From assembly GCF_000759795.1 (NCBI RefSeq), contig NZ_BBMZ01000010.1:1-64000 (forward strand): 64,000 nt of DNA, in the 5' to 3' direction. Of the stretch, positions 1 to 11,378 are shown one piece after another; within the stretch, counting starts at the first letter, position 1, and each line of letters opens with the position of its first letter. This DNA is from Pseudescherichia vulneris NBRC 102420 (GTDB lineage: Bacteria > Pseudomonadota > Gammaproteobacteria > Enterobacterales > Enterobacteriaceae). The position numbers and the translations under genes are program-made. The notes under the pieces are model-generated. The model was given only the letters and a program-made list of their open reading frames with translations. It had not been told where the DNA came from and made no database searches.

Positions 1-2
1 AT

Positions 3-31
3 AAAAAAACCCGCCGAGGCGGGTTTTTTTA
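3..31. terminator. Bidirectional terminator at the kdsA end
   Basis: A GC stem (acccgcc / ggcgggt, loop gag) is flanked by an A run on the left and a T run on the right, so it can end transcription from either side. It sits immediately after the kdsA stop codon on the minus strand. Confidence 0.85.
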
Positions 32-895
<864 letters not shown>

Positions 896-924
896 TTATC
901 AGGTTTGAATCGGAACTCATCGGA

Positions 925-1734
925 TTAATGCAGCGTAATCTGCCGATGCGAAATAGTATTAATCTGCGCGCGGATCATTTCGCTGATCGGATCTTCCGGA
1001 CACTGCTCCACAAAATAGCTTAAATCATGCAGCGCGACGTGATCGCAATCGAGCTGGGCGTAAATCAGCCCGCGATCGCGGATCTCATAGGGATCTTCCG
1101 GGTTAAACTGTAACAGCGCTTCGCTGGCCCGCAGCGCCAGCTCCATCTGCTGCTCTTCCATCAGCGCCGATTTCAGCGTGTCGAGCAGCTTGCGGATCAC
1201 CTCGGCGTTATCCGCCTCGTCGAGATCCTCGTTAAACAGCTCCGCCATCGGGCTGATATTGCCCTTCAGCCACACTTCCAGCGTGTGCTCATCCAGCGTA
1301 TCGCCGTTGAACGGGTTAATCAGCCACATCTCACCGTCCATCCACTCGGCGCGCAGGATCAGCTGCGTCGGGAAGATCACCGGCGACAGCGGAATATCCA
1401 GCTGCTCGGCTACCCACAGCAGGATCGCCCCAAGGGAGACGGCGCTGCCCTGGCGGTCTTTCAGCACGCTATCAAGCCACAGCGCATCGGACAGGCGATA
1501 GACGCCCTGCGAATCCTGAAAACCCCAGTCGCCATAAAAGAGTGCCAGCAGCTTCTCTAGCTGCCCCTCCTGCGGCTGCGCCTCGCTTATCTCTTCGCGA
1601 GCCAGCGCAACCAGCTTCTCCAGCTCCTCACAGACATACTGCGACGGAAAGTCGTCGCGGATAAGTTGTGAAACGAGGATCATCCCGTCGCATAACGGTG
1701 CTTTATTAAATTCGAAATCGGCTAACGACCTCAT
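925..1734 (-). CDS. sirB1: SirB1 family protein (transglutaminase-like / TPR)
   Basis: 269 residues, the usual length of enteric SirB1/YchA. The family has an N-terminal transglutaminase-like region (around FYGDWGFQDSQGVYRLSDALWLDSVL) and a C-terminal TPR-like helical part (ALRASEALLQFNPEDPYEIRDRGLIYAQL). The molecular role is unsettled. The name comes from Salmonella, where the locus was linked to invasion-gene expression. Its ATG overlaps the TAA of a 21-codon open stretch that follows prmC in frame (TAATG). In E. coli and Salmonella a separate gene, sirB2, sits between prmC and sirB1, and that gene is absent here. Confidence 0.9.
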   Translation of the reverse strand: MRSLADFEFNKAPLCDGMILVSQLIRDDFPSQYVCEELEKLVALAREEISEAQPQEGQLEKLLALFYGDWGFQDSQGVYRLSDALWLDSVLKDRQGSAVSLGAILLWVAEQLDIPLSPVIFPTQLILRAEWMDGEMWLINPFNGDTLDEHTLEVWLKGNISPMAELFNEDLDEADNAEVIRKLLDTLKSALMEEQQMELALRASEALLQFNPEDPYEIRDRGLIYAQLDCDHVALHDLSYFVEQCPEDPISEMIRAQINTISHRQITLH

Positions 1735-1799
1735 TACTTACCCCAGTCACGGTATTCGACGTTGATGATAACGCCAAACGGCGCTTCAGTCAGCCTTGC

Positions 1800-2642
1800 T
1801 TATGGTTGCGATGGACCTAACCTACCCGCAGTCAGCCGCTCGTTGCCGCCGTAATCCCGCGTGGTTTCAACGTCCTGATAGTCATTTTTAGCAAAAAGTG
1901 CCCGCACGGCCTCTCCCTGCTGCCAGCCATGCTCCAGCAGCAGCCAGCCGTCAGGCAGCAGAAACGCGCGCCCCTGCTCGATAATCCACGCCAGATCTGC
2001 CAGGCCGCGATCCGCCGCCACCAGCGCACTGCGCGGCTCAAAGCGCACGTCGCCCTCGGCAAGATGCGGATCCTGCTCGTCAATATAGGGCGGATTGCTA
2101 ACGATAGTGGCGAAGTGCTGCCCGCTAAGCGCGCTGAACCAGTGGCTCTGCCGCAGGGTCACGTTAGCTATGCCTAAGTGCTCGGCGTTACGCTGGGCAA
2201 GGGCCACCGCGTCGGGCATAAGATCCACGGCGGTGATGTGGCAGTCGGGACGCTCGCTGGCCAGCGCCAGCGCAATCGCGCCGGTGCCGGTGCCTAAATC
2301 GAGGATATCGCACGGCGTGGCCGGCAGACGGGCAAGCGCCTGTTCAACCAGGCACTCGGTATCCGGACGGGGGATCAGCGTGGCCGGAGAGACAAATAGC
2401 GGCAGCGACCAGAACTCGCGCGTACCCACCAGGTGGGCCACCGGCTCGCCGCGCTGGCGACGGGCCAGCAGCGCCTCAAGCTGCGCCTGCTCGGCGGGCA
2501 GCAGTTCGGTTTCGCCGAAGGCCAGAATATAGGTGCGCGCCCTGCCGGTAACAAAACCGAGCAGGATCTCCGCATCGCGGCGGGGGCTTTCGCTTGCCGC
2601 AAGCTGACTTACCGCCTGGCGTAGCCAGTGCTGATAATCCAT
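1800..2642 (-). CDS. prmC: Peptide chain release factor N5-glutamine methyltransferase
   Basis: Methylates the glutamine of the GGQ motif in release factors RF1 and RF2, which speeds peptide release. 280 residues. The SAM-binding loop DLGTGTG is at about residues 115-121 and the catalytic NPPY motif at 183-186, where the target glutamine side chain is held. Its start ATG overlaps the prfA stop by one base (TAATG), so enzyme and substrate are translationally coupled. The C-terminus DYGGNERLTAGR is the normal family ending. Confidence 0.96.
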   Translation of the reverse strand: MDYQHWLRQAVSQLAASESPRRDAEILLGFVTGRARTYILAFGETELLPAEQAQLEALLARRQRGEPVAHLVGTREFWSLPLFVSPATLIPRPDTECLVEQALARLPATPCDILDLGTGTGAIALALASERPDCHITAVDLMPDAVALAQRNAEHLGIANVTLRQSHWFSALSGQHFATIVSNPPYIDEQDPHLAEGDVRFEPRSALVAADRGLADLAWIIEQGRAFLLPDGWLLLEHGWQQGEAVRALFAKNDYQDVETTRDYGGNERLTAGRLGPSQP

Positions 2643-3724
2643 TATTCCTGCTCGGCCAGCGCCGCCAGCTGATCGGCCTGGTACTCCTGCACGATAGGCT
2701 CAATCAGCATATCGAGCTTGCCTTCCATCACCTCGTCCAGACGGTAGAGCGTCAGGTTGATTCGGTGATCGGTAACGCGCCCCTGCGGGAAGTTATAGGT
2801 CCGGTTACGGTCGCTGCGATCGCCGCTGCCCAGCAGGTTGCGGCGGGTTGAGGCTTCTGCCTGCTGGCGTTTAGCGATCTCGGCGGCGCGGATACGTGAG
2901 CCGAGCACCGCCAGCGCTTTGGCTTTGTTCTTGTGCTGGGAACGTTCGTCCTGGCACTCCACCACGATCCCGGTGGGCAGGTGGGTAATACGGATCGCCG
3001 AGTCGGTGGTGTTAACGTGCTGACCGCCCGCACCGGAGGAGCGGAAGGTATCGATACGCAGATCCGCCGGGTTGATATCCGGCAGTTCGGCTTCCGGCAG
3101 CTCCGGCATCAACGCCACGGTACAGGCCGAGGTGTGGATCCGTCCCTGTGATTCGGTGGCCGGGACGCGCTGTACGCGGTGGCCGCCGGATTCAAACTTC
3201 AGGCGTCCGTAAACGCCTTCGCCGCTCACCTTAGCGATCACCTCTTTAAAGCCGCCATGCTCGCCTTCGTTGGCGCTCATGATCTCTACGCGCCAGCGGC
3301 GGGACTCCGCGTAGCGACTGTACATGCGGAACAGATCGCCGGCAAAGAGCGCGGCTTCGTCACCGCCGGTTCCGGCGCGGACTTCAAGGAAGGCGTTGCG
3401 TTCGTCGTCCGGATCCTTCGGCAGAAGCAGAACCTGCAGGTGCGCCTCAAGGGCTTCACCCTTCTCTTTCAGCTCGCGCAGCTCTTCCTGCGCCATCTCG
3501 CGCATCTCGGGATCGTCGAGCATCATCTGCGCGGTTTCTATATCTTCCTGAATCTGTCGCCAGTCAGTAAAGCAGCGCGAGACATCGCTTAATTGCGCAT
3601 ATTCACGCGACAGCGCACGAAAGCGGTCTTGATCTGCGATGGTTCCTGCATCACCGAGCAGCGCCTGAACTTCTTCATGGCGTTCGTGCAGGGCTTCCAG
3701 TTTGGCAACAATAGAAGGCTTCAT
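2642..3724 (-). CDS. prfA: Peptide chain release factor 1
   Basis: Recognises UAA and UAG at the ribosomal A site and triggers peptidyl-tRNA hydrolysis. 360 residues, the same length as E. coli RF1. The codon-reading PAT tripeptide is visible in [10 protein letters not shown] and the catalytic GGQ in [10 protein letters not shown] at about residues 233-235. That glutamine is the target of PrmC, encoded directly downstream with a one-base overlap. It lies 36 bases after hemA in the same direction. Confidence 0.98.
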   Translation of the reverse strand: MKPSIVAKLEALHERHEEVQALLGDAGTIADQDRFRALSREYAQLSDVSRCFTDWRQIQEDIETAQMMLDDPEMREMAQEELRELKEKGEALEAHLQVLLLPKDPDDERNAFLEVRAGTGGDEAALFAGDLFRMYSRYAESRRWRVEIMSANEGEHGGFKEVIAKVSGEGVYGRLKFESGGHRVQRVPATESQGRIHTSACTVALMPELPEAELPDINPADLRIDTFRSSGAGGQHVNTTDSAIRITHLPTGIVVECQDERSQHKNKAKALAVLGSRIRAAEIAKRQQAEASTRRNLLGSGDRSDRNRTYNFPQGRVTDHRINLTLYRLDEVMEGKLDMLIEPIVQEYQADQLAALAEQE

Positions 3725-3760
3725 AGGCGTAAATGCACCCTGTAATAAGAGGTTGTTGTG

Positions 3761-5017
3761 CTACTCCAGCCCGAGGCTGTTGCGCAGAATATGCAGGCGT
3801 TCATCGTCCCCGTTACGGGCAGCCTGCTGAAGTGATTTGGTTGGAGAGTGGATCAGGCGGTTGGTCAGCTTGCGGGCCAGATCCTGCATAATGGCCTGGG
3901 CATCGCCGCCCTGCTCAAGCGCGGCAAGGGCTTTTGCGGTGAGCTCGTCGCGAACCTGCTCTGCCTGGCCGCGATATTCACGGATCGTCTCGCTGGCGCT
4001 CTGGGCGCGCAGCCAGGCCATGAACTCGCTGCTCTCCTGAGCAACGATGGTCTCCGCTTCCACGGCGGCGGCTTTCCGCTGCGCCAGGTTGTGCGAAATA
4101 ATGCTTTGTAGGTCATCAACGCTGTAGAGATAGGCGTTCGCCAGCTTGCCAACGTCCGGCTCGACGTCGCGGGGAACGGCGATATCCACCAGCAGCATGG
4201 GCTGGTTACGGCGGGATTTCAGCGCGCGCTCAACCATCCCTTTACCGATAATCGGCAGCGGGCTGGCGGTGGAGCTGATGATGATATCCGCGTCCTGCAG
4301 GCGGGCGTCGATGTCGCTGAGGGAGATCACCTCTGCGCCCACCTCATCGGCCAGCAGCTCGGCACGTTCGCGGGTGCGGTTGGCGATGATCATCTTCTGC
4401 ACCTTATGTTCGCGCAGATGACGAGCCACCAGCTCAATGGTTTCACCCGCGCCCACCAGCAGCACCGTCACGCTGGAGAGCGACTCAAAGATCTGCCGCG
4501 CCAGCGTACAGGCGGCAAAGGCCACCGATACGGCGCTGGCCCCGATATCCGTTTCGGTACGTACCCGCTTGGCCACGGAGAAGGATTTCTGGAACATGCG
4601 CTCCAGCGCGCTGGCGTTCAGGTGTCCACGGCTGGAATCGGCGAAGGCTTTTTTCACCTGGCCCAGGATCTGTGGCTCGCCCAGCACCAATGAATCAAGG
4701 CCGCTGGCAACACGCATCAGGTGGCTCACGGCATCGTTGTCTTCGTGCCAGTAGAGGCTTTTACGCAGCTCGGCTTCGTCCAGATGATGATAGTCACACA
4801 GCCAGCGGATAAGCGCTTCCTGCAGGTTATCCTGCTCTTCCACGCTCAGGTAAAGCTCGGTGCGGTTACACGTCGACAGGACTACCCCACCCTGCACCAT
4901 AGGCTGCGCCAGCAGGCTCTCTAAAGCCTGGTCGAGCGTGTCCGGCGTGAACGTAACGCGTTCCCGCAGTGAGACAGGTGCTGTTTTGTGGTTGATGCCG
5001 AGCGCTAAAAGAGTCAT
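3761..5017 (-). CDS. hemA: Glutamyl-tRNA reductase
   Basis: Reduces glutamyl-tRNA(Glu) with NADPH to glutamate-1-semialdehyde, the first committed step of the C5 route to haem. 418 residues. The nucleophilic cysteine is Cys50 in STCNRTELY. An N-terminal catalytic domain, a nucleotide-binding middle domain ([16 protein letters not shown]) and a C-terminal dimerisation helix follow in order. The N-terminus [14 protein letters not shown] matches the region used in enterics for haem-dependent proteolysis. It is the first gene of the minus-strand run and is divergent from lolB across about 200 bases. Confidence 0.97.
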   Translation of the reverse strand: MTLLALGINHKTAPVSLRERVTFTPDTLDQALESLLAQPMVQGGVVLSTCNRTELYLSVEEQDNLQEALIRWLCDYHHLDEAELRKSLYWHEDNDAVSHLMRVASGLDSLVLGEPQILGQVKKAFADSSRGHLNASALERMFQKSFSVAKRVRTETDIGASAVSVAFAACTLARQIFESLSSVTVLLVGAGETIELVARHLREHKVQKMIIANRTRERAELLADEVGAEVISLSDIDARLQDADIIISSTASPLPIIGKGMVERALKSRRNQPMLLVDIAVPRDVEPDVGKLANAYLYSVDDLQSIISHNLAQRKAAAVEAETIVAQESSEFMAWLRAQSASETIREYRGQAEQVRDELTAKALAALEQGGDAQAIMQDLARKLTNRLIHSPTKSLQQAARNGDDERLHILRNSLGLE

Positions 5018-5218
5018 GTCAGCGGGAGTAGTACCAGTGTTGATAAGGTTAGTCTGTGCGCATCATACAGGATGCGTCGGGTCAATAAAAGAGACAGCCC
5101 CCTTTTGGAGTAATTGGTAATTTCATGATTTAAGACAACTTGAACGTAGACGGTATTCCTGCTCAGCGCTAGCATTAAAGATTATAACCGTAACGCACCA
5201 CAAGGATTTGTCCTCATT

Positions 5219-5842
5219 ATGACTTTACCGGACCGTCGACTGCTTCGCCTGTTACCGCTTGCTAGCCTGGTACTTACCGCCTGTTCTATTCATGCTCCGA
5301 AAGGCCCGGGTAAAAGTCCGGACTCGCCGCAGTGGCGTCAGCATCAGCAGGAGGTGCGTAACCTGAGCCAGTACCAGACGCGCGGGGCCTTTGCCTACCT
5401 CTCTGATAGCCAAAAAGTATACGCCCGTTTCTTCTGGCAGCAGACCGGCCAAGATAACTACCGCCTGCTGCTGACCAATCCCCTTGGCAGCACCGAGCTG
5501 GAGCTGAACGCCAAGCCGGGCAGCGTGGAGCTGGTAGATAACAAAGGTCAGCACTACACCGCTACCGACGCCGAAGAGATGATTGGCAAGCTGACCGGCA
5601 TGCCTATCCCGCTTAACAGCCTGCGCCAGTGGATCCTCGGCCTGCCTGGCGACGCCACCGACTATAAGCTGGATAGCCAGTACCGTCTGAGCGAGCTCAA
5701 CTACACCCAGAACGGCAAGACCTGGAAGGTCACCTACGGCGGCTACGATGCGAAATCTAGCCCGGCAATGCCGTCAAATATGGAGCTCAACCAGGACGGC
5801 CAGCGGATCAAACTGAAGATGGATAACTGGATTGTAAAATGA
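5219..5842 (+). CDS. lolB: Outer-membrane lipoprotein receptor LolB
   Basis: Outer-membrane lipoprotein that receives lipoproteins from periplasmic LolA and inserts them into the outer membrane. 207 residues. The lipobox is LVLTAC with Cys22 as the lipidated residue. The next residue is Ser rather than Asp, consistent with outer-membrane sorting. The mature part is the usual LolA/LolB-like half-barrel. Its TGA overlaps the ispE ATG (ATGA), so the two are coupled. Confidence 0.96.
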   Translation: MTLPDRRLLRLLPLASLVLTACSIHAPKGPGKSPDSPQWRQHQQEVRNLSQYQTRGAFAYLSDSQKVYARFFWQQTGQDNYRLLLTNPLGSTELELNAKPGSVELVDNKGQHYTATDAEEMIGKLTGMPIPLNSLRQWILGLPGDATDYKLDSQYRLSELNYTQNGKTWKVTYGGYDAKSSPAMPSNMELNQDGQRIKLKMDNWIVK

Positions 5843-6702
5843 TGACCCAGTGGCCTTCGCCGGCAAAACTTAATCTTTTTTTATATATCACCGGCCAGCG
5901 GCATGATGGTTATCACGACCTGCAGACGCTGTTTCAGTTTCTCGACTACGGCGATACCCTCAGCATTGAACCGCGCACCGACGGTAAGATCCGTCTGCTG
6001 ACGCCGGTAGAGGGCGTGGCGGAGAGCGATAACCTGATCGTGCGCGCTGCCAAACTGCTTCAGCAGGCGGCCACGGAGCGCGACTCCCTGCCTGCGGGCA
6101 GCGGCGCAGATATCCGCATCGATAAACGCCTGCCAATGGGCGGCGGGCTGGGAGGAGGCTCCTCTAACGCGGCGACGGTGCTGGTCGCGCTTAACCATCT
6201 CTGGGGCTGCGGGCTGTCGGCAGATGCGCTGGCGACGCTGGGGTTAACCCTTGGTGCGGACGTGCCGGTATTTGTCCACGGTCACGCGGCCTTTGCCGAG
6301 GGCGTTGGCGAAGAGCTGACCCCGGTGGATCCACCGGAAAAATGGTATCTGGTGGCCCACCCTGGCATACATATTTCGACCCCGGCCATCTTCAACGATC
6401 CTGATTTGCCTCGCAATACGCCAAAGCGGCCAATTAATACGTTACTAAACTGTGAATTCGGCAACGATTGCGAGGTTATCGCAAGAAAACGTTTTCGCGA
6501 GGTTGATGCGGCGCTTTCCTGGCTGTTAGAATACGCGCCGTCGCGCCTGACTGGCACAGGAGCCTGCGTCTTTGCTGAATTTGACTCAGAGTCCTCCGCT
6601 CGTCAGGTGCTTGAGCAAGCCCCGGAATGGCTGCAGGGTTTTGTCGCGCGAGGCGTAAACGTTTCGCCGCTTATGCAAGCGCTACACCCTAAAGATTTCT
6701 AA
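5839..6702 (+). CDS. ispE: 4-diphosphocytidyl-2-C-methyl-D-erythritol kinase
   Basis: GHMP-family kinase of the non-mevalonate isoprenoid pathway. It phosphorylates the 2-hydroxyl of CDP-methylerythritol. 287 residues. The N-terminus [17 protein letters not shown] is the substrate-binding end and [14 protein letters not shown] is the glycine-rich ATP loop. Two adjacent ATG codons (5839 and 5842) can start the protein, and the first gives a four-base overlap with lolB. The 3' part of the coding sequence carries a PurR-like palindrome and a promoter for prs. Confidence 0.97.
   Translation: MMTQWPSPAKLNLFLYITGQRHDGYHDLQTLFQFLDYGDTLSIEPRTDGKIRLLTPVEGVAESDNLIVRAAKLLQQAATERDSLPAGSGADIRIDKRLPMGGGLGGGSSNAATVLVALNHLWGCGLSADALATLGLTLGADVPVFVHGHAAFAEGVGEELTPVDPPEKWYLVAHPGIHISTPAIFNDPDLPRNTPKRPINTLLNCEFGNDCEVIARKRFREVDAALSWLLEYAPSRLTGTGACVFAEFDSESSARQVLEQAPEWLQGFVARGVNVSPLMQALHPKDF
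6483..6532 (+). promoter_or_regulatory. Predicted prs promoter with PurR box inside ispE
   Basis: A 16-base near-palindrome AAGAAAACGTTTTCGC at 6483-6498 matches the PurR operator pattern. It is followed by TTGATG (6503-6508), 18 bases, then TAGAAT (6527-6532). This gives prs a leader of about 330 bases. In E. coli prs is known to be PurR-controlled and to have a long leader. The sequence match is seen; regulation is inferred. Confidence 0.65.
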
Positions 6703-6703
6703 T

Positions 6704-6721
6704 AATGCTCTAACGAGCATT
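6704..6721 (+). other. Hairpin in the ispE-prs leader
   Basis: A perfect 7-bp inverted repeat, AATGCTC-taac-GAGCATT, directly after the ispE stop. No T run follows, so it is more likely an mRNA-stabilising or processing structure in the prs leader than a terminator. Confidence 0.4.
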
Positions 6722-6785
6722 TGGGGCTTAATGAGACTCGGTGACAACGTCACCTCTGATCCAGACGTTGCATCGCGCTCTTTAA

Positions 6786-7817
<1,032 letters not shown>

Positions 7818-7833
7818 TCGCGCTGTATAATAG

Positions 7834-7857
7834 AAACCCGCTTCGGCGGGTTTTTTT
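7834..7857 (+). terminator. Rho-independent terminator of prs
   Basis: An 8-bp stem AAACCCGC / GCGGGTTT with a TTCG tetraloop, then a T run, 17 bases after the prs stop codon. Confidence 0.9.
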
Positions 7858-7942
7858 GTGCCTGAAAAACATTTGTATGATGTATTCACGCATTATCTAC
7901 CATTCATATGGCGGATAATGCGTGTATGAATGACTAGCCTTT

Positions 7943-9622
7943 ATGAAGATGATGAACCTTTCAGAAATTTTACCCTTCCGCGCGCTAATCGATGCCTGCT
8001 GGAAAGAGCGATACAGCTTCCCACGTTTCACCCGCGACCTTGTGGCGGGCATCACCGTCGGCATTATTGCCATTCCGCTGGCGATGGCGTTGGCTATCGG
8101 CAGCGGCGTTGCGCCGCAGTATGGCCTCTACACCTCGGCGGTGGCCGGGATTGTTATTGCCCTCTGCGGCGGCTCGCGCTTTAGCGTCTCTGGTCCCACG
8201 GCGGCATTTGTGGTGATCCTCTATCCGGTCTCCCAGCAGTTTGGTCTGGCGGGACTGCTGGTGGCCACGCTTCTCTCTGGACTGTTTCTGATCCTGTTCG
8301 GCCTCGCCCGCTTTGGCCGTCTGATCGAGTACATTCCGCTACCCGTCACGCTGGGCTTTACCGCCGGGATTGGGATCACCATCGGCACCATGCAGATAAA
8401 AGATTTTCTCGGTCTGGAGATGGCCCAGGTGCCGGAGCACTATTTGCAGAAGGTCGGCGCGCTGGCGATGGCGCTGCCCACCCTTAACCTGGGGGATGCC
8501 GCCATCGGCGTGGTCACGCTTGGGGTGCTCATCCTCTGGCCGCGCCTCGGGATCCGCCTTCCGGGCCATCTTCCCGCCCTGCTGGCCGGATGCGCAGTGA
8601 TGGCGCTGGTCAAGCTGGCTGGCGTTGACGTGGCGACCATCGGCTCGCGCTTTCACTATCTGCTGGCCGACGGCACTCAAGGCAGCGGCATTCCGCAGCT
8701 TCTGCCCCAGCTGGTGCTGCCGTGGCAGATGCCCGGCTCCTCGTTTACCCTGAACTGGGCCTCGGTGCAGGCGCTGTTGCCCGCCGCTTTTTCCATGGCG
8801 ATGCTTGGGGCAATTGAGTCGCTGCTTTGCGCGGTGGTGCTCGACGGCATGACCGGCACGCGGCACAAGGCCAATAACGAGCTGATCGGTCAGGGGCTGG
8901 GCAACCTGATCGCTCCCTTCTTCGGCGGTATTACCGCGACCGCGGCGATTGCCCGCTCGGCGGCAAACGTGCGGGCGGGCGCAACCTCGCCGGTGGCGGC
9001 TATTATCCATGCCCTGCTGGTGATCCTCGCCCTGCTGGTACTCGCCCCCCTGCTCTCATGGCTGCCGCTGTCAGCCATGGCCGCCCTGCTGCTGATGGTG
9101 GCCTGGAACATGAGCGAAGCGCATAAGGTGGTTAACCTGCTGCGACGCGCCCCGACGGACGACATCATGGTGATGCTGATGTGCATGTCACTGACGGTGC
9201 TGTTCGATATGGTTATCGCCATCAGCGTCGGCATCGTGCTGGCGTCGCTGCTGTTTATGCGCCGCATCGCCCGTTTGACCCGACTCGCCCCGGTTAACGT
9301 CGAGGTGCCCGATGACGTCACCGTGCTGCGGGTCATTGGGCCGCTCTTCTTCGCTGCGGCCGACGGGCTATTTAACGATCTGGAGTCACGGATTGCCGGC
9401 AAGCGTATCGTGGTGCTGAAGTGCGATGCCGTACCGGTGCTGGACGCGGGTGGACTGGATGCCTTCCAGCGCTTTGTCAAACGGCTGCCGGAAGGCTGTG
9501 AGCTGCGGGTTAGCAACCTGGAGTTTCAGCCCCTGCGCACGATGGCGCGCGCAGGCGTGAAGCCGATTGCCGGGCGGCTGGCGTTCTATCCCAACCGGGA
9601 AGCGGCGCTGGCGGATCTGTAA
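7943..9622 (+). CDS. dauA: C4-dicarboxylic acid transporter DauA (SulP family)
   Basis: Inner-membrane SulP/SLC26-type transporter. In E. coli the orthologue (formerly ychM) takes up succinate and other C4-dicarboxylates aerobically at acidic pH. 559 residues, the same as the E. coli protein. An N-terminal membrane domain of many helices carries the family blocks [16 protein letters not shown] and [24 protein letters not shown] cytoplasmic STAS domain occupies roughly residues 435-559 ([33 protein letters not shown]). Internal ATGs a few codons downstream are possible alternative starts. Confidence 0.93.
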   Translation: MKMMNLSEILPFRALIDACWKERYSFPRFTRDLVAGITVGIIAIPLAMALAIGSGVAPQYGLYTSAVAGIVIALCGGSRFSVSGPTAAFVVILYPVSQQFGLAGLLVATLLSGLFLILFGLARFGRLIEYIPLPVTLGFTAGIGITIGTMQIKDFLGLEMAQVPEHYLQKVGALAMALPTLNLGDAAIGVVTLGVLILWPRLGIRLPGHLPALLAGCAVMALVKLAGVDVATIGSRFHYLLADGTQGSGIPQLLPQLVLPWQMPGSSFTLNWASVQALLPAAFSMAMLGAIESLLCAVVLDGMTGTRHKANNELIGQGLGNLIAPFFGGITATAAIARSAANVRAGATSPVAAIIHALLVILALLVLAPLLSWLPLSAMAALLLMVAWNMSEAHKVVNLLRRAPTDDIMVMLMCMSLTVLFDMVIAISVGIVLASLLFMRRIARLTRLAPVNVEVPDDVTVLRVIGPLFFAAADGLFNDLESRIAGKRIVVLKCDAVPVLDAGGLDAFQRFVKRLPEGCELRVSNLEFQPLRTMARAGVKPIAGRLAFYPNREAALADL

Positions 9623-9625
9623 TGA

Positions 9626-10666
9626 TTAGGGTGCAGCGTACCGGCGCTGCATCATTACCCCAATCGCCTGCTGTAGCCAGGCCAGCACCTCGGGGGTCAT
9701 CCAGGTTCCCTTCATCAGCAGCGGCTCCTGCTGCATCGCAACGCGGAATTTCTGCTGGGTAGCGGGACTGTCCCCGGCGTAGGACTGGAAAAGCTCAAGC
9801 CAGTTCTGCGCCAGCTGCTGACCCTGTTCAGACGCAGGATCGCACGCCTCCCGCGTCGCCTGGTGCAGCTTCGCCACCAGCGGCGGCCACTCCGCCAGTC
9901 GGTCAAAATAGTGCGCGCGGGTAAAGGCCATCTCCTGCGGGGTAAGATAACGCTGCCAGATAGCCAGCTTGCTCTCTGCAAAGGCGCGGGTGATGTAGGC
10001 GATAATCTGCGGCGTAATGCCCGTCCGCTCGCGCATCTGCGGCTCCACGCTATGCATCTCATTAAGACGGGTCAGAAACTCCGGCTTGCCTGCCGTATCC
10101 TGCTCCAGACGATCCATCCAGCGGATCGCCAGATCCATTGCGTTGGCATCGGTCTCGGCAACCTTTTGCGCCATCAGGGTCTGTGCTTCCGTGACCAGCG
10201 CCGCCCAGAGGGAAGCCAGCCGTTCGCCTTCGGCGGCAAACGGCAGCTGCTGTAGCTCTTCTTTGGTAAACCAGCGATCGTACATATTCATTAACTCCAG
10301 AGTCTGTAGCCAGGACTCCAGATCCGGTTCGCTCTCCTCTTCCAACCCGCTACGCAGCGTGCAAAGCTGGTCGCGCAGCGTATGAATGCTGCGCAGCTGC
10401 CTGGCCAGCAGTGCGATTTGCGCATCGAGCAGATCGGGAAGTGAGAGCGTATCCTGCTCCAGAAAGTCCTTGATTTCGGCAAGCTCCAGCCCCGCTTTTG
10501 CCAGCGCCTGGATCATATGCAGGCGCTGTACATCCGCAAGGTTATAGAGCCGGTAGCCTGCCTCGCTTCTGGCGGAGGGCAGCAGCAGCCCGGTTTGTTC
10601 GTAGTGGTGTAACGTGCGAACGGTGATGCCGGCGCGTTTCGCCAGCTCGCCTACCTGAATTAACAT
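9626..10666 (-). CDS. MerR family transcriptional regulator with large C-terminal domain
   Basis: 346 residues. The first about 70 are a typical MerR winged helix ([40 protein letters not shown]), followed by a dimerisation helix. The long C-terminal part is helical and tryptophan-rich ([39 protein letters not shown]). It resembles TipAS-type ligand-binding domains that sense small molecules or antibiotics, but I cannot name the ligand. It converges on dauA with a three-base gap. A MerR-type operator/promoter lies just upstream of its start, so it probably regulates itself. Confidence 0.85.
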   Translation of the reverse strand: MLIQVGELAKRAGITVRTLHHYEQTGLLLPSARSEAGYRLYNLADVQRLHMIQALAKAGLELAEIKDFLEQDTLSLPDLLDAQIALLARQLRSIHTLRDQLCTLRSGLEEESEPDLESWLQTLELMNMYDRWFTKEELQQLPFAAEGERLASLWAALVTEAQTLMAQKVAETDANAMDLAIRWMDRLEQDTAGKPEFLTRLNEMHSVEPQMRERTGITPQIIAYITRAFAESKLAIWQRYLTPQEMAFTRAHYFDRLAEWPPLVAKLHQATREACDPASEQGQQLAQNWLELFQSYAGDSPATQQKFRVAMQQEPLLMKGTWMTPEVLAWLQQAIGVMMQRRYAAP

Positions 10667-10704
10667 TGCTGCCCCTTGTCCTAACCAGTCACGCTACTCT
10701 GGGG

Positions 10705-10726
10705 CCTTACGTTACGTGAGGGTCAA
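10705..10726 (-). promoter_or_regulatory. MerR-type operator and -35 element
   Basis: Read on the minus strand: TTGACC (-35) is followed at once by CCTCACGTAACGTAAGG, an inverted repeat of 8-base arms around one central base with 7 of 8 arm positions paired. A palindrome placed in a long spacer next to the -35 is the hallmark of MerR-family promoters. It lies about 40 bases before the regulator gene. The -10 is weak (CAGAGT at a 19-base spacing). Confidence 0.6.
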
Positions 10727-10750
10727 GGCGCAATGCAAAAATAAAAGCGA

Positions 10751-10774
10751 AAAAAAACGACTCCCATGAGTCGC
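10751..10774 (-). terminator. Terminator of ychH
   Basis: On the minus strand CGACTC-atgg-GAGTCG is followed by seven T residues. It lies beyond the REP element downstream of ychH. Confidence 0.75.
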
Positions 10775-10788
10775 TTAGTGTTTTCCAG

Positions 10789-10814
10789 GCCGGGTAAGCG
10801 CAGCGCCACCCGGC
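10789..10814. repeat. REP palindrome
   Basis: A 26-base element: GCCGGGT, 12 bases, ACCCGGC. It has the size and layout of enteric REP sequences found at 3' ends of genes, here after ychH. A second copy of the same layout lies at 46176-46201. Confidence 0.7.
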
Positions 10815-10831
10815 AAAATAGATAGTGACCA

Positions 10832-11107
10832 TCAGCTATGCTTATGTTGATCCCGGCGGCAGCGTTTGTCGTAGTGGCGTACCCACCAGTACTTATCGCA
10901 CACCTGCTCGTGGCCGCCGACGCGTGCCCCTGCCAGCCAGAGAATGGCCCCCAGGAAGATGCTCAGTATGGCCCCGTGAGCGAAATACTGCGGCAGGTTA
11001 AGCTGCGGAAGCTGATTTAAGATGGAGTAACCGACGCCAACGACCATCACCACTAACCCTAAACCCATGAGCGCATTACCAAGTCTCGATGCGTTTTTGC
11101 GTTTCAT
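10832..11107 (-). CDS. ychH: Stress-induced membrane protein YchH
   Basis: 91-residue inner-membrane protein nearly identical in layout to E. coli YchH. It has a short basic N-terminus, two hydrophobic helices (about residues 13-29 and 43-60) and a basic cytoplasmic tail (CDKYWWVRHYDKRCRRDQHKHS). In E. coli it has been linked to stress resistance and biofilm formation. The mechanism is unknown. A CRP-type promoter is seen upstream. In E. coli ychH and pth are neighbours; here an AT-rich insertion separates them. Confidence 0.92.
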   Translation of the reverse strand: MKRKNASRLGNALMGLGLVVMVVGVGYSILNQLPQLNLPQYFAHGAILSIFLGAILWLAGARVGGHEQVCDKYWWVRHYDKRCRRDQHKHS

Positions 11108-11163
11108 ATGTCACCTCCGGCGTTGTGGTCTGAACGGGAAACATCCCCAATCCTTATGGATAA

Positions 11164-11206
11164 AGTATAGGCAGGGCGTCTTTGACAGGGTGCGGGCGGG
11201 ATCACA
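11164..11206 (-). promoter_or_regulatory. Predicted class II CRP-dependent promoter of ychH
   Basis: On the minus strand TGTGATCCCGCCCGCA (11191-11206) resembles a CRP site (strong left half, weaker right half). TATACT (11164-11169) is a good -10. If transcription starts about 7 bases after the -10, the CRP centre falls at about -41.5, the class II position. E. coli ychH is reported to be CRP-activated. Confidence 0.5.
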
Positions 11207-11347
11207 TTTATAAATATCTTATTCACAGAACTTTACATATAAACCGCTGAACTCAATCAATTTCTAATAGTTGTTAAGACTAATTATTTCAAAGTTTATC
11301 TTTAAAGAATGCCGGGTTTCTCCAGCTTTGGACCTTGAGCATCACCA

Positions 11348-11366
11348 CCGCCTCCTCAAGAGGCGG
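11348..11366 (-). other. Hairpin after the Hcp-like gene
   Basis: A perfect inverted repeat CCGCCTC-ctcaa-GAGGCGG about 13 bases beyond the Hcp-like stop codon. It lacks a clear T run, so it is a possible 3' end structure rather than a clear intrinsic terminator. Confidence 0.35.
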
Positions 11367-11378
11367 CATAACGGCGGA

